64,000 bases of DNA from Alteribacillus sp041949975 (lineage in GTDB: Bacteria; Bacillota; Bacilli; Bacillales; Marinococcaceae). A program made the translations under genes and the position numbers. The DNA lies in contig NZ_JBHFQG010000016.1 of the NCBI RefSeq assembly GCF_041949975.1, positions 17,161-81,160 on the forward strand. Reading direction: 5' to 3'. Position 1 is the first letter of the stretch. The number at the start of each line of letters is the position of its first letter. The notes beneath the pieces are model-generated. The model did not search any database. It saw nothing but the letters and a program-made list of their open reading frames with translations, and had not been told where the DNA came from. Shown here in pieces: positions 32,629 through 42,395 of the stretch.

Positions 32629-33808
32629 TGCTGCCGCCTCCTTGCTTCTTTCCTATAAAATATTGTACATCTCTAAAGGCTTCGCTCAATTCATCTACGT
32701 TCTCGACCCCTTGCAAGTCTTGCAGTACAACCTTATGCCCGCTTTCGCGAAGCTGCGCTGCTTCTTGGATCGCTTCTTTTCTGCGTTCTTTACTAAAAAG
32801 GATACATGTCTGCTGAGGCAATTCTTCCGTATCACCAAGCGCTTCAACCAGCAGATCCAGGCGGATACCAAAACCGGTGGCCTGGCCAGGACGGTTAAAT
32901 TTTTGAAGGAGTTCATCATAACGGCCTCCGCTTGATAATGGGAATCCAAGCTTGCTGCCATATCCTTCAAAAACCACTCCCGTGTAATAGCTCATATGCA
33001 TCACCAGGTTCAAATCGAGCTTAATATGCTCGCTGACACCGTATCCTTCCAGGACATCCCACAGCTGACGCAGGTCATTGATTGCTTTTGCTGCTTCTTC
33101 ATTTTGGACAAGCTCTTCCGCCTCGTTTAACTTTTCCTCTCCGCCTCTTAGTTTCAGCAATCCTAATAAACGTCTTTCGTCAATAGAGGATAGTGGAAGG
33201 CTCTTCACGTGCTGTTTAAATCCGACATAATTTTTTTCATATAAATACCGGCGCAGTGTATTCGCTCTTTCTTCACTTCCTACCACATCAAGAAGTAGAG
33301 CATTTACATAGCCGATATGACCGATTGCTATTTGAAAATCCTGCAGCCCCGCTTTTCTTAATGCAGCGGCCATCAATGCAATCACTTCACCGTCTGCGCT
33401 TGCCGTTCCGTCTCCAACAAGCTCCACTCCCATTTGTTCGAATTCAGCCGGCCGGCCGCCCTCTCTTTGCTGTGCTCTAAATAATGGACTGTGATAAGAA
33501 AGACGGAGAGGAAAAGCTTGATCCTTTAGACTTGACGCTGCGACCCGGGCAATTGGCGCTGTCATATCTGGACGCAGGACGAGCGTATTTCCTTGCTGAT
33601 CTAGTAGTTTGAAAAGCTGCTGATCCAAAATCGCTGAAGCAGTACCAACAGTGTCGTAATATTCCAAAGCAGGGGTCTCAATAGGAAGATACCCCCAGCT
33701 GTCTATTTCTTTTTCCATGCATTCTCTTACTTTATTTTTCGTTTGATAATAGGATGGCAAGGTGTCTCTCATCCCTACTGGTTTTTCAAACATAAAGGGT
33801 TTACTCAT
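32621..33808 (-). CDS. hisZ: ATP phosphoribosyltransferase regulatory subunit
   Basis: A 395-residue class II histidyl-tRNA-synthetase-like protein without tRNA charging; it forms the hetero-octamer with short HisG. Class II motif 2 ([20 protein letters not shown]) and motif 3 ([13 protein letters not shown]) remnants are visible, along with [12 protein letters not shown] 33808 ([10 protein letters not shown]) follows AAAGGAG. First gene of the operon hisZGDBHAFI. Confidence 0.95.
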   Translation of the reverse strand: MSKPFMFEKPVGMRDTLPSYYQTKNKVRECMEKEIDSWGYLPIETPALEYYDTVGTASAILDQQLFKLLDQQGNTLVLRPDMTAPIARVAASSLKDQAFPLRLSYHSPLFRAQQREGGRPAEFEQMGVELVGDGTASADGEVIALMAAALRKAGLQDFQIAIGHIGYVNALLLDVVGSEERANTLRRYLYEKNYVGFKQHVKSLPLSSIDERRLLGLLKLRGGEEKLNEAEELVQNEEAAKAINDLRQLWDVLEGYGVSEHIKLDLNLVMHMSYYTGVVFEGYGSKLGFPLSSGGRYDELLQKFNRPGQATGFGIRLDLLVEALGDTEELPQQTCILFSKERRKEAIQEAAQLRESGHKVVLQDLQGVENVDELSEAFRDVQYFIGKKQGGGSNE

Positions 33809-33885
33809 GACGTAAATGCTCCTTTCGTACTGCTTTCCACATACCATTGATCAATTATGTTTATTATTAAATATACAACTTTACT

Positions 33886-33956
33886 TTAGTATGCTAATGT
33901 ACTAATGAGATAAAGAATATACCGTGTAGTTTACACGGGTTCCTCCTCCCCGTCAA
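33886..33956 (-). promoter_or_regulatory. his operon promoter and candidate operator
   Basis: TTGACG (33951-33956), 17-nt spacer, TAAACT (33928-33933). About 22 nt downstream lies the inverted repeat TTAGTA-N8-TACTAA (33886-33905). Its place in the early transcript suggests repression; a YerC/HisR-type repressor is a reasonable guess from Firmicutes his regulation. No T-box structure was seen. Confidence 0.7.
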
Positions 33957-34053
33957 TAGTTTCATAAATCAAGCATAAGAAGCAGTAATATATAACCTTT
34001 TAAACAGAATGCTTCTCTGTGATTTATATTTTTTTTAAGATTAGCATATATGT

Positions 34054-34099
34054 AAAAAAGTCTCCTTCCCCATTATACAGCAATAAGGAAGGAGACTTT
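34054..34099 (-). terminator. Terminator after the GH97 gene
   Basis: AAGTCTCCTTCC/GGAAGGAGACTT stem followed by TTTTT on the minus strand, between the glycosidase and the his promoter. Confidence 0.85.
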
Positions 34100-34108
34100 C
34101 AAAAGGTT

Positions 34109-35125
34109 CTATTGTTTCTTCACTACTTCAATAGGATCAAGAGGACCTTCATACAGTCCGCCTCCGCCAGAAGCGTCAAAAACCCGGATGCTTATAACGT
34201 TTTCCTGGCCAAACTCAATAGCATCTGCGGGAATCTCATATTCCCGTTCCCAATCCCAGGCTGAAAGCATACCATCTTCGCCTTCACCGGTTGGAAATTC
34301 TCCAGATTGAGCAATTTTTTCTCCGTTAAAATAGGTCGCATCTACATCATCAATTTTTCCAAGCTTTACTTTAAGGGAATACCCTTCCCACTCTGCAGGA
34401 ATATCAATCGTTTTCCGGTACCAACCGTAAACATAATCTTCCGTGTAATCAGAGTGATCTTCCCAACTAGATGGAAGTATTACTTCCTGCCATTCGCTGT
34501 CATCAAAGTCGACATCTTTCCAGCGTGAATCATCTCCTTTTTTAAATAACCAGGTTCCTGAAAGGTCGATGGCTGGCAATGCAGCTAATTGTTCTTCTAG
34601 GTCTCCGATTGTTGTTTCATAAACGCCAGCTTCATCAGGAGTTTGATACGTAAAGGTGACTTCTTTGCTGCCCCCTCCGGCTTCTGCAGAAACCTCAACT
34701 TGTTTACTATCAACTGTTTCCCCATTAATAGATAACGGTACGTGTGCTGTTCCTTCATAGGTTCCGTAGTTCGTTACCGTAGCTGTCGCTGAGATTGCCT
34801 GATCGGCTGGTGTAACCTCCAGGTCGCTGTATTCAAAAGTTGGTTTTTTTTCTGTTACCGTAATAGTTTTACTATTGAGATCGTTAATACTTACTTCATA
34901 GTCACCTGTTTCAAATAACTTATCATAACTTAAGCTGACTTCTTTTGTATCCCCTGGACCGACTCTAACATTTTCTGCTGCTGTGGTTTGTCCATCAATT
35001 TGAAGCTCTAATTTTTTTCCAACGGTTACATCACCTTCATTTTTAACATTTACTTTAACCTCGAAGGTATCATTGGATTGAATTGTATCTGGAACTTCCG
35101 TATAAGACATCTCCGCTTTCGGGGC
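34109..35125 (-). pseudogene. C-terminal part of the GH97 protein beyond an in-frame stop
   Basis: Continues in the same frame as the GH97 gene after one TAA: five codons (APKAE), then MSYTEVPDTIQSNDTFEV. The 333-residue part from that ATG has two CARDB/NEW3-like Ig-type modules (about 1-85 and 90-165; FEVKVNVKNEGDVTVGK, ISATATVTNYGTYEG) and a jelly-roll module like those of beta-galactosidases and sialate esterases (ATYFNGEKIAQ, VISIRVFDASGGG). It has no signal peptide and only GGAG abutting the ATG, so independent translation is unlikely to give an exported product. Best read as the detached tail of one roughly 1040-residue enzyme. Confidence 0.8.
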
Positions 35126-37240
35126 TTAATATCCGGGCAGTTCCTTGACTTCTTCTTTCGCTGCAGGATAGAGCCTGACTGCTTGGCCTCCACCAGCTGC
35201 TAGTGAAGCTACCAGTGTATCCTTAGAATCAACAATAACTTTATCAATAGAAACAGGAGTAGGGTTTGTCTCCCAATCTGTTTCTGGCCCATCGGAATAA
35301 ATTTCAGCTACATATCTTTGACCGTTGTCTAAGAAATCTAGTTCTACATCCAAGTCGCGCACTTCTTCGTCTGTGGTACTTGCAATATACCATTCTTCCC
35401 CGCTGCGACGGACCACAGTAATATAATCTCCTATTTCACTATTAGGGACCATAATGTCATCCCAGGTTACGGGTACATCTTTTATGAACTTAAACTCTGG
35501 CAGAATGTTTCCATCTTCATCTTTATAGTTTTCTGGTAAATCCGTAACCATCTGTACGCCGCTAGTAATGTTAACATATTGAGCAATTTGGTGGGCGCGC
35601 GTTGTATGAACGCGATTATCAGGCTTATTTTCAATTTCAACGTCAAAGATACCAGGGGTATAATCTATCGGACCAGCTAGCATTCTCGTGAATGGAAGAA
35701 TCGTTAAATGATCTGGAGGACTGCCTTCACTCCAGGCATTATACTCCATCCCCATGACTCCTTCACGGCTCATCCAGTTCGGATACGTACGATAAAGCCC
35801 TGTGTCTTTAATTGGTTCATGGGTATTAATCATTATTTTATGGTCTGCTGCTTTCTTTACGGCTTCCAAATAATGATTCACCATATACTGACCATGGTGG
35901 TTGTGACCTTCCGGGTTTTTAATACCGTCATCTGCTACATACCCATTCTTAATGGCGTGAATGCCTAAATCTTCATATAGCCTGTACGCTTCATCCATTT
36001 GTTCTTCGTAGTTTATGATGTCTCCGCTTGTTTCATTATGCATGATATATTCGACGCCGTGTTCTTTCCCGTAGTTTACAACTTCTTCTAGGTCAAAGTC
36101 AGGATAAGATTCTGTGAAGCTAAATAAAGCACCATTTTCTGTCCAATTTCCATCCCATCCTGTATTCCATCCTTCTACTAATAGGCCAATTTCTTGATTT
36201 TCACTATCCAAGTATTCATGTGCAAAATCGATATAATCTTTCGCATTTTCTGTTGAGGCGCCGTGATCGGGGCCAGATTCCCATGTTGATTTATCGATGT
36301 GCATTTCCCACCAAATGCCTACATATTTCATCGGGTTAATCCATGACGTATCCTCTAGTGCATTTGGTTCGTTTAAATTCAGAATCAGATCCGATTCAAC
36401 AAGATCTCCGGCGTCTTCTCCAATTTGGATCGTTCTCCATGGCGTTTCGATAGGAAACTCGTCTTTCTTCACTTTCACATCACTATTCGGCCATGGAGCT
36501 AGGTAACTCTTAAACGTATTTTCTTCTTCTTCAGCTTTAAGGGCCATCTCCGCGTAATCAATTAATGCTGCCTCATGAACGGAAAGATGTATCCCCTCGG
36601 GAGTTTTCATTGTGAAAGGAGTGCTTACCTCCTCTACTTCACTTAATGGAGTTTCCGTATAGTTATATTCATAACTATTCCAGTCATTAGGGATCCACCA
36701 GGACGTATTATCACTTGAAAATTTAAATTCAGTATTTTCAGAAGTGATTTGTAGGTTTTTATCTAGGTTCTCCTGCTCTGGTAGAACGTATCTAAATCCT
36801 ACACCATCGTTATAAACCCGAAATTCCAGGTTCATTTTCCGATGAGGAGCGTCTTTTTCCTGTAAATAAACCATTAGTTGTTTATAATGGTTTTTAATTT
36901 TATCTTTTTCTCCCCATACGGGTTCCCAATGGTCATTATAATTTTCGATAGATGTATCCACCACTTTGAAACTTCTGTCTAAAGGGGCCTGTTCTTTAAA
37001 TTCGAACCCTAATGATGAAGGTTCTATAAGAGTAGTGTATTCAAAAGATAGTCGATATTGAGGCTCACCTTTCTCAGTGAGATCAAATTCAAGGTTCACC
37101 TTCCCATCAGGTGAGCTAACAGATGTTTTTAATTTATTATTCCTCCCTGAACGTTCGGAAGAATCAGCCCATACGGTTGAGACCAAAAGCATTACTAAAG
37201 CAAATGCAAAAAACAGTGTGATGCTCTTTTTTATAATCAT
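35126..37240 (-). CDS. Secreted GH97-family glycoside hydrolase (alpha-glucosidase-like), probably truncated
   Basis: A 704-residue open frame with a clear signal peptide (KKSITLFFAFALVMLLVSTV, cleavage after VWA). An N-terminal GH97 beta-sandwich follows (LSFEYTTLIEPSSLGFE), then a TIM barrel (YVGIWWEMH, GLLVEGWNTGWDGNW, MHNETSG, INTHEPIKDTGLYRTYPNWM) and a GH97 C-terminal beta domain. The Glu in HNETSG and in THEP match the catalytic base and acid of inverting Ca-dependent GH97 enzymes such as SusB, so alpha-glucoside hydrolysis is likely. GH97 is mainly a Bacteroidetes family. Inserted between his and ppaX genes; has its own promoter region and terminator. A TAA at 35126-35128 cuts off further modules. 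Confidence 0.88.
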   Translation of the reverse strand: MIIKKSITLFFAFALVMLLVSTVWADSSERSGRNNKLKTSVSSPDGKVNLEFDLTEKGEPQYRLSFEYTTLIEPSSLGFEFKEQAPLDRSFKVVDTSIENYNDHWEPVWGEKDKIKNHYKQLMVYLQEKDAPHRKMNLEFRVYNDGVGFRYVLPEQENLDKNLQITSENTEFKFSSDNTSWWIPNDWNSYEYNYTETPLSEVEEVSTPFTMKTPEGIHLSVHEAALIDYAEMALKAEEEENTFKSYLAPWPNSDVKVKKDEFPIETPWRTIQIGEDAGDLVESDLILNLNEPNALEDTSWINPMKYVGIWWEMHIDKSTWESGPDHGASTENAKDYIDFAHEYLDSENQEIGLLVEGWNTGWDGNWTENGALFSFTESYPDFDLEEVVNYGKEHGVEYIMHNETSGDIINYEEQMDEAYRLYEDLGIHAIKNGYVADDGIKNPEGHNHHGQYMVNHYLEAVKKAADHKIMINTHEPIKDTGLYRTYPNWMSREGVMGMEYNAWSEGSPPDHLTILPFTRMLAGPIDYTPGIFDVEIENKPDNRVHTTRAHQIAQYVNITSGVQMVTDLPENYKDEDGNILPEFKFIKDVPVTWDDIMVPNSEIGDYITVVRRSGEEWYIASTTDEEVRDLDVELDFLDNGQRYVAEIYSDGPETDWETNPTPVSIDKVIVDSKDTLVASLAAGGGQAVRLYPAAKEEVKELPGY

Positions 37241-37302
37241 TTTTTCCTCCTTACTTTATGATTTTTGAAATAACCTAATAACATCTCCTTTATTTGGATT
37301 AA

Positions 37303-37316
37303 AGTCAGCGCTTTCA
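37303..37316 (-). promoter_or_regulatory. Candidate cre site (CcpA) upstream of GH97
   Basis: TGAAAGCGCTGACT agrees with the catabolite-responsive element consensus around the central CG. It starts a few bases after a possible -10 TAGAAT (GATAGAAT), so P-Ser-HPr/Crh-CcpA could block transcription when glucose is present. Confidence 0.65.
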
Positions 37317-37469
37317 TTAAAAATTCTATCATGATAGGAGATAAAAGAAATCATTAATTATCTTCAATATTTTTGGAATATTAGCATTATTTTTAGGGGA
37401 GGTGTTTGCTTAAACAAAACATCCGTTACATTATTTTCAACTAAAAGATCCCGATGCAGAGAGAGCCCT

Positions 37470-37979
37470 CTACGTCGGGAAGGAATCGTCTTTATTATCT
37501 AGTTCTCGAATGACCCGCAGCGGATTGCCTCCTACAAAACTGCCCGGAGCCACGTCCTTATGCACAACGGAGCCTGCAGCGACAACGGCTCTGCTGCCAA
37601 TCGTTACACCGGGCAGAATAGTGGTATTTGCCCCAATTAAGACATCATCACCTATTTCTACCCTGCCGATGCGGTACTCTTTGATTAAATATTCATGCGC
37701 AAGAATCGTTGTATTGTAGCCAATGACGCTATTTCGACCAACACTGATTTTTTCAGGAAACATAATATCTGGCATCACCATCAGCGCAAACGCGGTGGTT
37801 TCCCCTACCTTCATTCTTAAAAAAGTTCGGTACAGCCAGTTTTTTAATGGCAAAAACGGGGTGTAGCGCGCCATGTGAATAATAATAAAGTTTTTCACTA
37901 CTTTCCAGAAAGGTACTGTTTTGTAAATGTGCCAGAGCGAATTGGCGGAGTCAACCGGAAACCGCTCCATCCGTCTCAT
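37470..37979 (-). CDS. yvoF: Hexapeptide-repeat acyltransferase (YvoF-like)
   Basis: A 169-residue left-handed beta-helix protein of the acetyltransferase superfamily. Hexapeptide turns run through NSVIGYNTTILAHEY, IGDDVLIGANTTILPGVTIG and SRAVVAAGSVVHKDVAPG, ending PLRVIRE. Probably an O-acetyltransferase; acceptor unknown. A 4-nt overlap with ppaX and the order lgt-yvoD-ppaX-yvoF reproduce the B. subtilis arrangement. The 230 nt toward GH97 hold only that gene's control region. Confidence 0.85.
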   Translation of the reverse strand: MRRMERFPVDSANSLWHIYKTVPFWKVVKNFIIIHMARYTPFLPLKNWLYRTFLRMKVGETTAFALMVMPDIMFPEKISVGRNSVIGYNTTILAHEYLIKEYRIGRVEIGDDVLIGANTTILPGVTIGSRAVVAAGSVVHKDVAPGSFVGGNPLRVIRELDNKDDSFPT

Positions 37980-38623
37980 GTTGTCTTCACTCCAAGGTGA
38001 TCAAGCAGATCGGGCATTTTATTTAACATAATATCCGGTTCGAATGTCCGGAGGTAATCTTCCCCTTTTATCGTCCATGCGACTCCGGCTGTTCTCACGC
38101 CGGCATTTTTTCCGCCGAGAATATCATACTGACTGTCACCAACCATCATCGTTTCCTCAGGGCGTGATCCCAATTCCTTCATCGCTTTATCCAACGGTTC
38201 TGAATCTGGTTTCACCTTATCCACATCATTAAATGTAACAACAGAAGAAAAATAAGGGAGCAGGCCAGAAACTTCGAGTCCGAGCTTTGCGGTATGTTTT
38301 CTTTTCGTCGTCACAATAGCGAGCTTAAATCCTTGCTTATGAAGCTCTTGAATGGTTTCTTTTACTCCTTCATATTCTTCAATCAGCTCATCATGATGGG
38401 CAAGGTTATGTTTTTGATAAATTTCAATAAGTTCCTCTGCCCGGTCCGGGTCAATTTTTCGAAAGCTTTCTGTTAGAGGAAGTCCGATATAACAGACAAT
38501 ATCTTCCCTCGTGTAACGCCCGGGTGCATAGCTGTCCAGGGCGTGCTGAAAAGATGCGATAATCAGTTCATTTGTGTTTACAAGCGTTCCATCAAAATCA
38601 AACAAGACGGTATTAATAGTCAT
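37976..38623 (-). CDS. ppaX: Pyrophosphatase PpaX (HAD superfamily)
   Basis: A 215-residue HAD phosphatase. Motif I DFDGTLVNT (nucleophile Asp), motif II IVTTKRK, motif III/IV KPDSEPL and MVGDSQYDILGG. In B. subtilis PpaX hydrolyses the pyrophosphate released when HprK dephosphorylates P-Ser-HPr, and here too it lies three genes downstream of hprK. ATG 38623 (MTINTVLFDFDG) follows AAGGAGG; the open frame to 38650 is inside yvoD. Confidence 0.93.
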   Translation of the reverse strand: MTINTVLFDFDGTLVNTNELIIASFQHALDSYAPGRYTREDIVCYIGLPLTESFRKIDPDRAEELIEIYQKHNLAHHDELIEEYEGVKETIQELHKQGFKLAIVTTKRKHTAKLGLEVSGLLPYFSSVVTFNDVDKVKPDSEPLDKAMKELGSRPEETMMVGDSQYDILGGKNAGVRTAGVAWTIKGEDYLRTFEPDIMLNKMPDLLDHLGVKTT

Positions 38624-39563
38624 AGGTTGCCTCCTTACGGGCGTATTCACTTTTTTCCGATTTGTTCCAGATATAAGCGATCAGCATCGTTAAAAGAACA
38701 GCCGTTACAAGCCGGATAATTAATAATGGAATAACCGGAATGCCAAGCGGGATAAAAATAAGTGTATCTTCTATAACAGCATGACAGGCCACAAGAAATA
38801 TAAATACAAGATATAAATCCTTTTTCTTAACATTATCTTCTTTTATCGCTTGAATCATAACCCCAGCTCCAAAAGCCAGGCCAAAAACGATACCAGATGC
38901 GAGTGTAGTAGACGTATTTTCCCGAATGCCAAGCATTTTTGTAAACGGAGACATCCATTTTGAAAATACCTGCAGCCAATTTAAGTCTTTCATTATTTGA
39001 ATAAATACCATAATCGGAATGACCACCAGTGCGATCTGGAGCACGCCCATAAATGCACTTGATATACCTTCCCATAACACACCTTCCCAGCCGCTCACTG
39101 CGGCCTGGGCATCCTGTGATACAAATCCGTATTGAGCCTGACTTGAACCTCCCTGCCACAGCCAATGGATCATCAAAGCGGAAAAGAAAGCAAGCCCAAG
39201 GCGTACGGCAAGCACCACAGACATACGCACGCCTACTTTTACCGCAACAGCTGATTCTACGAATAAATTATGGGAAAAAGAAAGCATCACTGCTAAAATA
39301 AATACTTCTTTTACAGCTAGATCCATCGATAATATAGCCCCGATAGCTGCGTATAAGTTCAGTACATTTCCAAGTACAAGAGGAATGGCGGCCTCTCCAG
39401 GCAGACCAATCCATCCCATGAGCGGTGCAAGCAGTCCCGCCAGCCAATCAAGAAAAGGAGTATAACCCAGCACGGTGACTATTAATGTTACCGGAAAAAT
39501 AATTTTCCCCAGGGTCCAGGTCGTTTGCAGACCTACTTTAAGCCCTTTTTTCAGCGTATCCAT
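38613..39563 (-). CDS. Nucleoside-recognition (Gate) domain membrane protein, YvoD-like
   Basis: A 316-residue integral membrane protein with about 8 hydrophobic segments and two Gate-domain halves (PLMGWIGLPGEAAIPLVLGN, and the FGLAFGAGVMIQAIKED half). Such proteins resemble the SpmA/SpmB and nucleoside-transporter gate regions; the substrate is not known. Sits between lgt and ppaX as yvoD does in B. subtilis and overlaps ppaX by 11 nt. Confidence 0.85.
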   Translation of the reverse strand: MDTLKKGLKVGLQTTWTLGKIIFPVTLIVTVLGYTPFLDWLAGLLAPLMGWIGLPGEAAIPLVLGNVLNLYAAIGAILSMDLAVKEVFILAVMLSFSHNLFVESAVAVKVGVRMSVVLAVRLGLAFFSALMIHWLWQGGSSQAQYGFVSQDAQAAVSGWEGVLWEGISSAFMGVLQIALVVIPIMVFIQIMKDLNWLQVFSKWMSPFTKMLGIRENTSTTLASGIVFGLAFGAGVMIQAIKEDNVKKKDLYLVFIFLVACHAVIEDTLIFIPLGIPVIPLLIIRLVTAVLLTMLIAYIWNKSEKSEYARKEATYDY

Positions 39564-39596
39564 CTCATCCCCGCCCTTTTCATACTCTTAATTATT

Positions 39597-40481
39597 TTAT
39601 CTCTTTTTTTTACCTGTCTTTTTATTGTGGTGGATCTTTCTTTGTTTGTTTGGCGGAAGCCCGCCTCCATCTTCATCTAAGTAATGCGCATGAACAAGGC
39701 CCATTTTTCGGCGATATATCCACAACGCAATGGCGCCAACGACCAGCAGTAAAGACAGTACTTGAGCAGCTCTCAGCATGTCACCTATCATTAAGCTGTC
39801 TGTGCGCATGCCTTCCACAAAGAAACGGCCGATAGAATACCAAATAATATAACTTAAAAACAGCTCTCCGCGGCGTAAATTAACGCGGCGTAGATACATC
39901 AAAAGTGCAAAACCCAACAGATTCCATATCGATTCATATAAAAACGTAGGATGGTAATAGGTCCCATCAATGAACATTTGATTAATAATGAATTCAGGGA
40001 GCTGCAAGCTTTCCAGAAATCCCCGGGACACCGGACCGCCGTGTGCTTCCTGATTCATAAAGTTGCCCCAGCGGCCAATTGCCTGACCGAGAATGATACT
40101 TGGAGCCGCTATATCTAGCAGCTTCCAAAACGAAATTCCTTTTTTTTGAGCAAAAACATACGTAGTTAAAACAGCTCCAATCAATCCACCATGGATAGCC
40201 AGACCGCCTTGCCAAATGGCGAGAATTTCCCTTGGGAACTGAGAATAATACTCCCATCTAAAAATCACGTAATAAAGCCTTGCGCAAAGGATAGAAATAG
40301 GTATGGCGAAAATGAGCAAATCTGCAAAAATATCTTTCGGCATTCCTCGCTTGTCCGCTTCCCGGTTCGCAATAATAAAGCCGAGAAAAGCACCTAAACC
40401 GATAATTATGCCGTACCAATAGACGGTGAGTGGCCCTATTTCAAACGCAACTCTGTCAATAGGCTGTATTGAATATAACAT
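39597..40481 (-). CDS. lgt: Prolipoprotein diacylglyceryl transferase
   Basis: A 294-residue membrane enzyme adding diacylglycerol from phosphatidylglycerol to the lipobox cysteine. Seven transmembrane segments; signature [17 protein letters not shown] includes the essential Arg; [11 protein letters not shown] and [17 protein letters not shown] carry other conserved residues. Basic tail ends in KKTGKKKR. CccB, encoded in this window, would be a substrate. Between hprK and yvoD in one operon. Confidence 0.96.
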   Translation of the reverse strand: MLYSIQPIDRVAFEIGPLTVYWYGIIIGLGAFLGFIIANREADKRGMPKDIFADLLIFAIPISILCARLYYVIFRWEYYSQFPREILAIWQGGLAIHGGLIGAVLTTYVFAQKKGISFWKLLDIAAPSIILGQAIGRWGNFMNQEAHGGPVSRGFLESLQLPEFIINQMFIDGTYYHPTFLYESIWNLLGFALLMYLRRVNLRRGELFLSYIIWYSIGRFFVEGMRTDSLMIGDMLRAAQVLSLLLVVGAIALWIYRRKMGLVHAHYLDEDGGGLPPNKQRKIHHNKKTGKKKR

Positions 40482-40505
40482 AACAGCTTTCTCTCCAATC
40501 TTATC

Positions 40506-41441
40506 CTAAAATTCTTCCCGGTCTCCGTCTTCAATCACATCGGTAAGACGATCAGAAAACTGCTGTGCGGTATTAATACCCATACGTTTCAAACGGAAAT
40601 TCATTGCCGCTACCTCCACAATAACAGCAAGATTCCGGCCGGGACGCACAGGAATAGTGTATTTCGGAATTTCCGTATCAATGATTTTTAATTTTTCCTC
40701 TTCTATCCCTAACCGATCATACGCTTTCGTTTCATCCCATAATTCTAAGTGAATGGTAAGGGCAATCCGTTTGAACGGGCGAACCGCTCCCGCCCCAAAC
40801 AGTGTCATGACATCAATGATGCCCAACCCTCGAATTTCAAGAAGGTGCTGAATCAATTCAGGCGGCCGTCCGACAAGCGTGTCTCCATGCTGCTGACGAA
40901 TTTCAACCGAATCATCTGCGACAAGCCGATGGCCACGTCGGACCAAATCCAAAGCTGTCTCACTTTTACCGACACCGCTCGCCCCTGTCAATAGAACACC
41001 TATGCCATAAATGTCCACGAGGACCCCATGTACAGCGGTCGCTTTAGCCAGTTGAGCTTCAAGAAAATTAGTAAGCTGACTGCTCAAACGGGTGGTAGTT
41101 ACATCAGAACGTAAAATAGGCACTCCAGTTTTTTCTGCACTTTCTATAAGTTCCGGTGGTGCAGCTAACCCGCGGGAAATGATAATTCCCGGTGTGTCAT
41201 ATGTACATAATTTTTCCATACGTTCTTTTTTTTCATCATCACTTAACTGCTGAAAAAAAGATAACTCGGTACGTCCGAACAGCTGCAGACGTTTAGCTGG
41301 ATAATAGGTAAAAAAACCAGCCATTTCTATACCCGGCCGGGAGATATCACTTGTGGTTATCGCTCGGTGAACCCCATCTTCCCCAGACAGTACTTCAAGG
41401 TTAAAACGTTTGACTAAATCATTTGCCGTTACTTTTGCCAT
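40506..41441 (-). CDS. hprK: HPr kinase/phosphorylase
   Basis: A 311-residue bifunctional sensor that phosphorylates Ser46 of HPr and Crh, and removes it by phosphorolysis. P-loop [13 protein letters not shown] near residue 153; [10 protein letters not shown]; the HprK signature [21 protein letters not shown]-terminal domain of the MurF-like fold. It starts the operon hprK-lgt-yvoD-ppaX-yvoF; together with crh it gives the carbon-repression branch. Confidence 0.97.
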   Translation of the reverse strand: MAKVTANDLVKRFNLEVLSGEDGVHRAITTSDISRPGIEMAGFFTYYPAKRLQLFGRTELSFFQQLSDDEKKERMEKLCTYDTPGIIISRGLAAPPELIESAEKTGVPILRSDVTTTRLSSQLTNFLEAQLAKATAVHGVLVDIYGIGVLLTGASGVGKSETALDLVRRGHRLVADDSVEIRQQHGDTLVGRPPELIQHLLEIRGLGIIDVMTLFGAGAVRPFKRIALTIHLELWDETKAYDRLGIEEEKLKIIDTEIPKYTIPVRPGRNLAVIVEVAAMNFRLKRMGINTAQQFSDRLTDVIEDGDREEF

Positions 41442-41825
41442 TTTTTCAACCCTCCAACCATTTCCACAATCAGGCTGTTTGCCCGGTTGGAATACTCAGT
41501 ATTTTGTGCACTTTTTTCATTGTAGCATGATTTCTTCAGAATGTGGAAATTTCGAGAGAAGCTTTGATTGGAGAGTTTAGGAAAACCTAAAAAAGCTGCC
41601 TCATATATGAAGAGACAGCATTTGAGACGAAGATGTTCCGTTCACACAGTACGTGAAACGTACATAGAATTCGGTATTTCTGAGGTTCTGATGTAATTCT
41701 TTTTTTATAAAGGACTTTCACAGACAGAGGTTGCTAAAATTCTTATGATGGAACGCGGGGGCCGAAAAACCTTCAAACAAGTTAACGGAACACAGATAAC
41801 CTTCCACGTACCTTGCGTCGATCCG
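41442..41825 (-). other. 384-bp intergenic region with yvlD terminator
   Basis: A terminator for the yvl operon lies at 41589-41620 (GCTGTCTC/GAGGCAGC stem, then TTTTTTAG on the minus strand). The sequence from 41640 to 41820 shows no ORF, RNA family or repeat that I recognise. Confidence 0.7.
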
Positions 41826-42182
41826 TTACTTTCTTCGCAGAGGATCAACGATAAAATTATTAATGAACACATTTAATATGGCAATAATAATGGCAGCCAA
41901 TAGCGCCATGCCAAATCCTGAAATTTCAAAGGCATCTCCCATTAACCCAGCAGTGAGCATTAATAAGGCCGCATTAATAATGAAGATAAAAAATCCGAGT
42001 GTAAACACAGTAATTGGAAGAGTGAGCACTACTAAGAGCGGACGGATCAGCATGTTAATAACAGTCAAAATAATACTAGCCAACACGGCTGCGCCGATCC
42101 CCTGGAGTTCAAACCCGCTGAAAAAACCTGCCACTACCATAAGCGTTACCGCGTTTACAATAAACGGAACAATACAGCCCAT
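41826..42182 (-). CDS. yvlD: Phage-holin-family membrane protein YvlD
   Basis: A 118-residue membrane protein of four hydrophobic helices with the family's IRPLLVVLTLPITVFTLGFF in the middle. Role unknown; in B. subtilis it belongs to the sigma-W-controlled yvlABCD operon linked to envelope stress. Its ATG overlaps the yvlC stop codon by one base (TAATG), so the two are coupled. Confidence 0.88.
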   Translation of the reverse strand: MGCIVPFIVNAVTLMVVAGFFSGFELQGIGAAVLASIILTVINMLIRPLLVVLTLPITVFTLGFFIFIINAALLMLTAGLMGDAFEISGFGMALLAAIIIAILNVFINNFIVDPLRRK

Positions 42183-42382
42183 TACTCGACCATATCTCCT
42201 TCATTCGGCATAATAATAGCTAAGACAATGTAAGCGATCGGTACAGGAAGGCCCCAAGTAATAATAGCTAATAATACAGTTACGATACGGATTAACGTTG
42301 GATCTACATTAAAATAATTAGCAATTCCTCCGCATACCCCTGCAAGCATGCGGTTATGCTGGCTGCGATGTAATTTTTTCAT
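42182..42382 (-). CDS. yvlC: PspC-domain protein YvlC
   Basis: A 66-residue PspC-type membrane protein: KKLHRSQHNRMLAGVCGGIA, then NYFNVDPTLIR and one hydrophobic hairpin. PspC domains are associated with phage-shock/envelope-stress responses. Start ATG 42382 (MKKLHRS) behind AGGAGG; 21 nt of open frame before it overlap yvlB and have no better site. Confidence 0.9.
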   Translation of the reverse strand: MKKLHRSQHNRMLAGVCGGIANYFNVDPTLIRIVTVLLAIITWGLPVPIAYIVLAIIMPNEGDMVE

Positions 42383-42395
42383 TTTCTTTTCCTCC

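Noticed and set aside
33809..33956. A T-box leader for the his operon
   Set aside because: The leader is only about 110 nt, with no T-box sequence and no terminator hairpin before hisZ.
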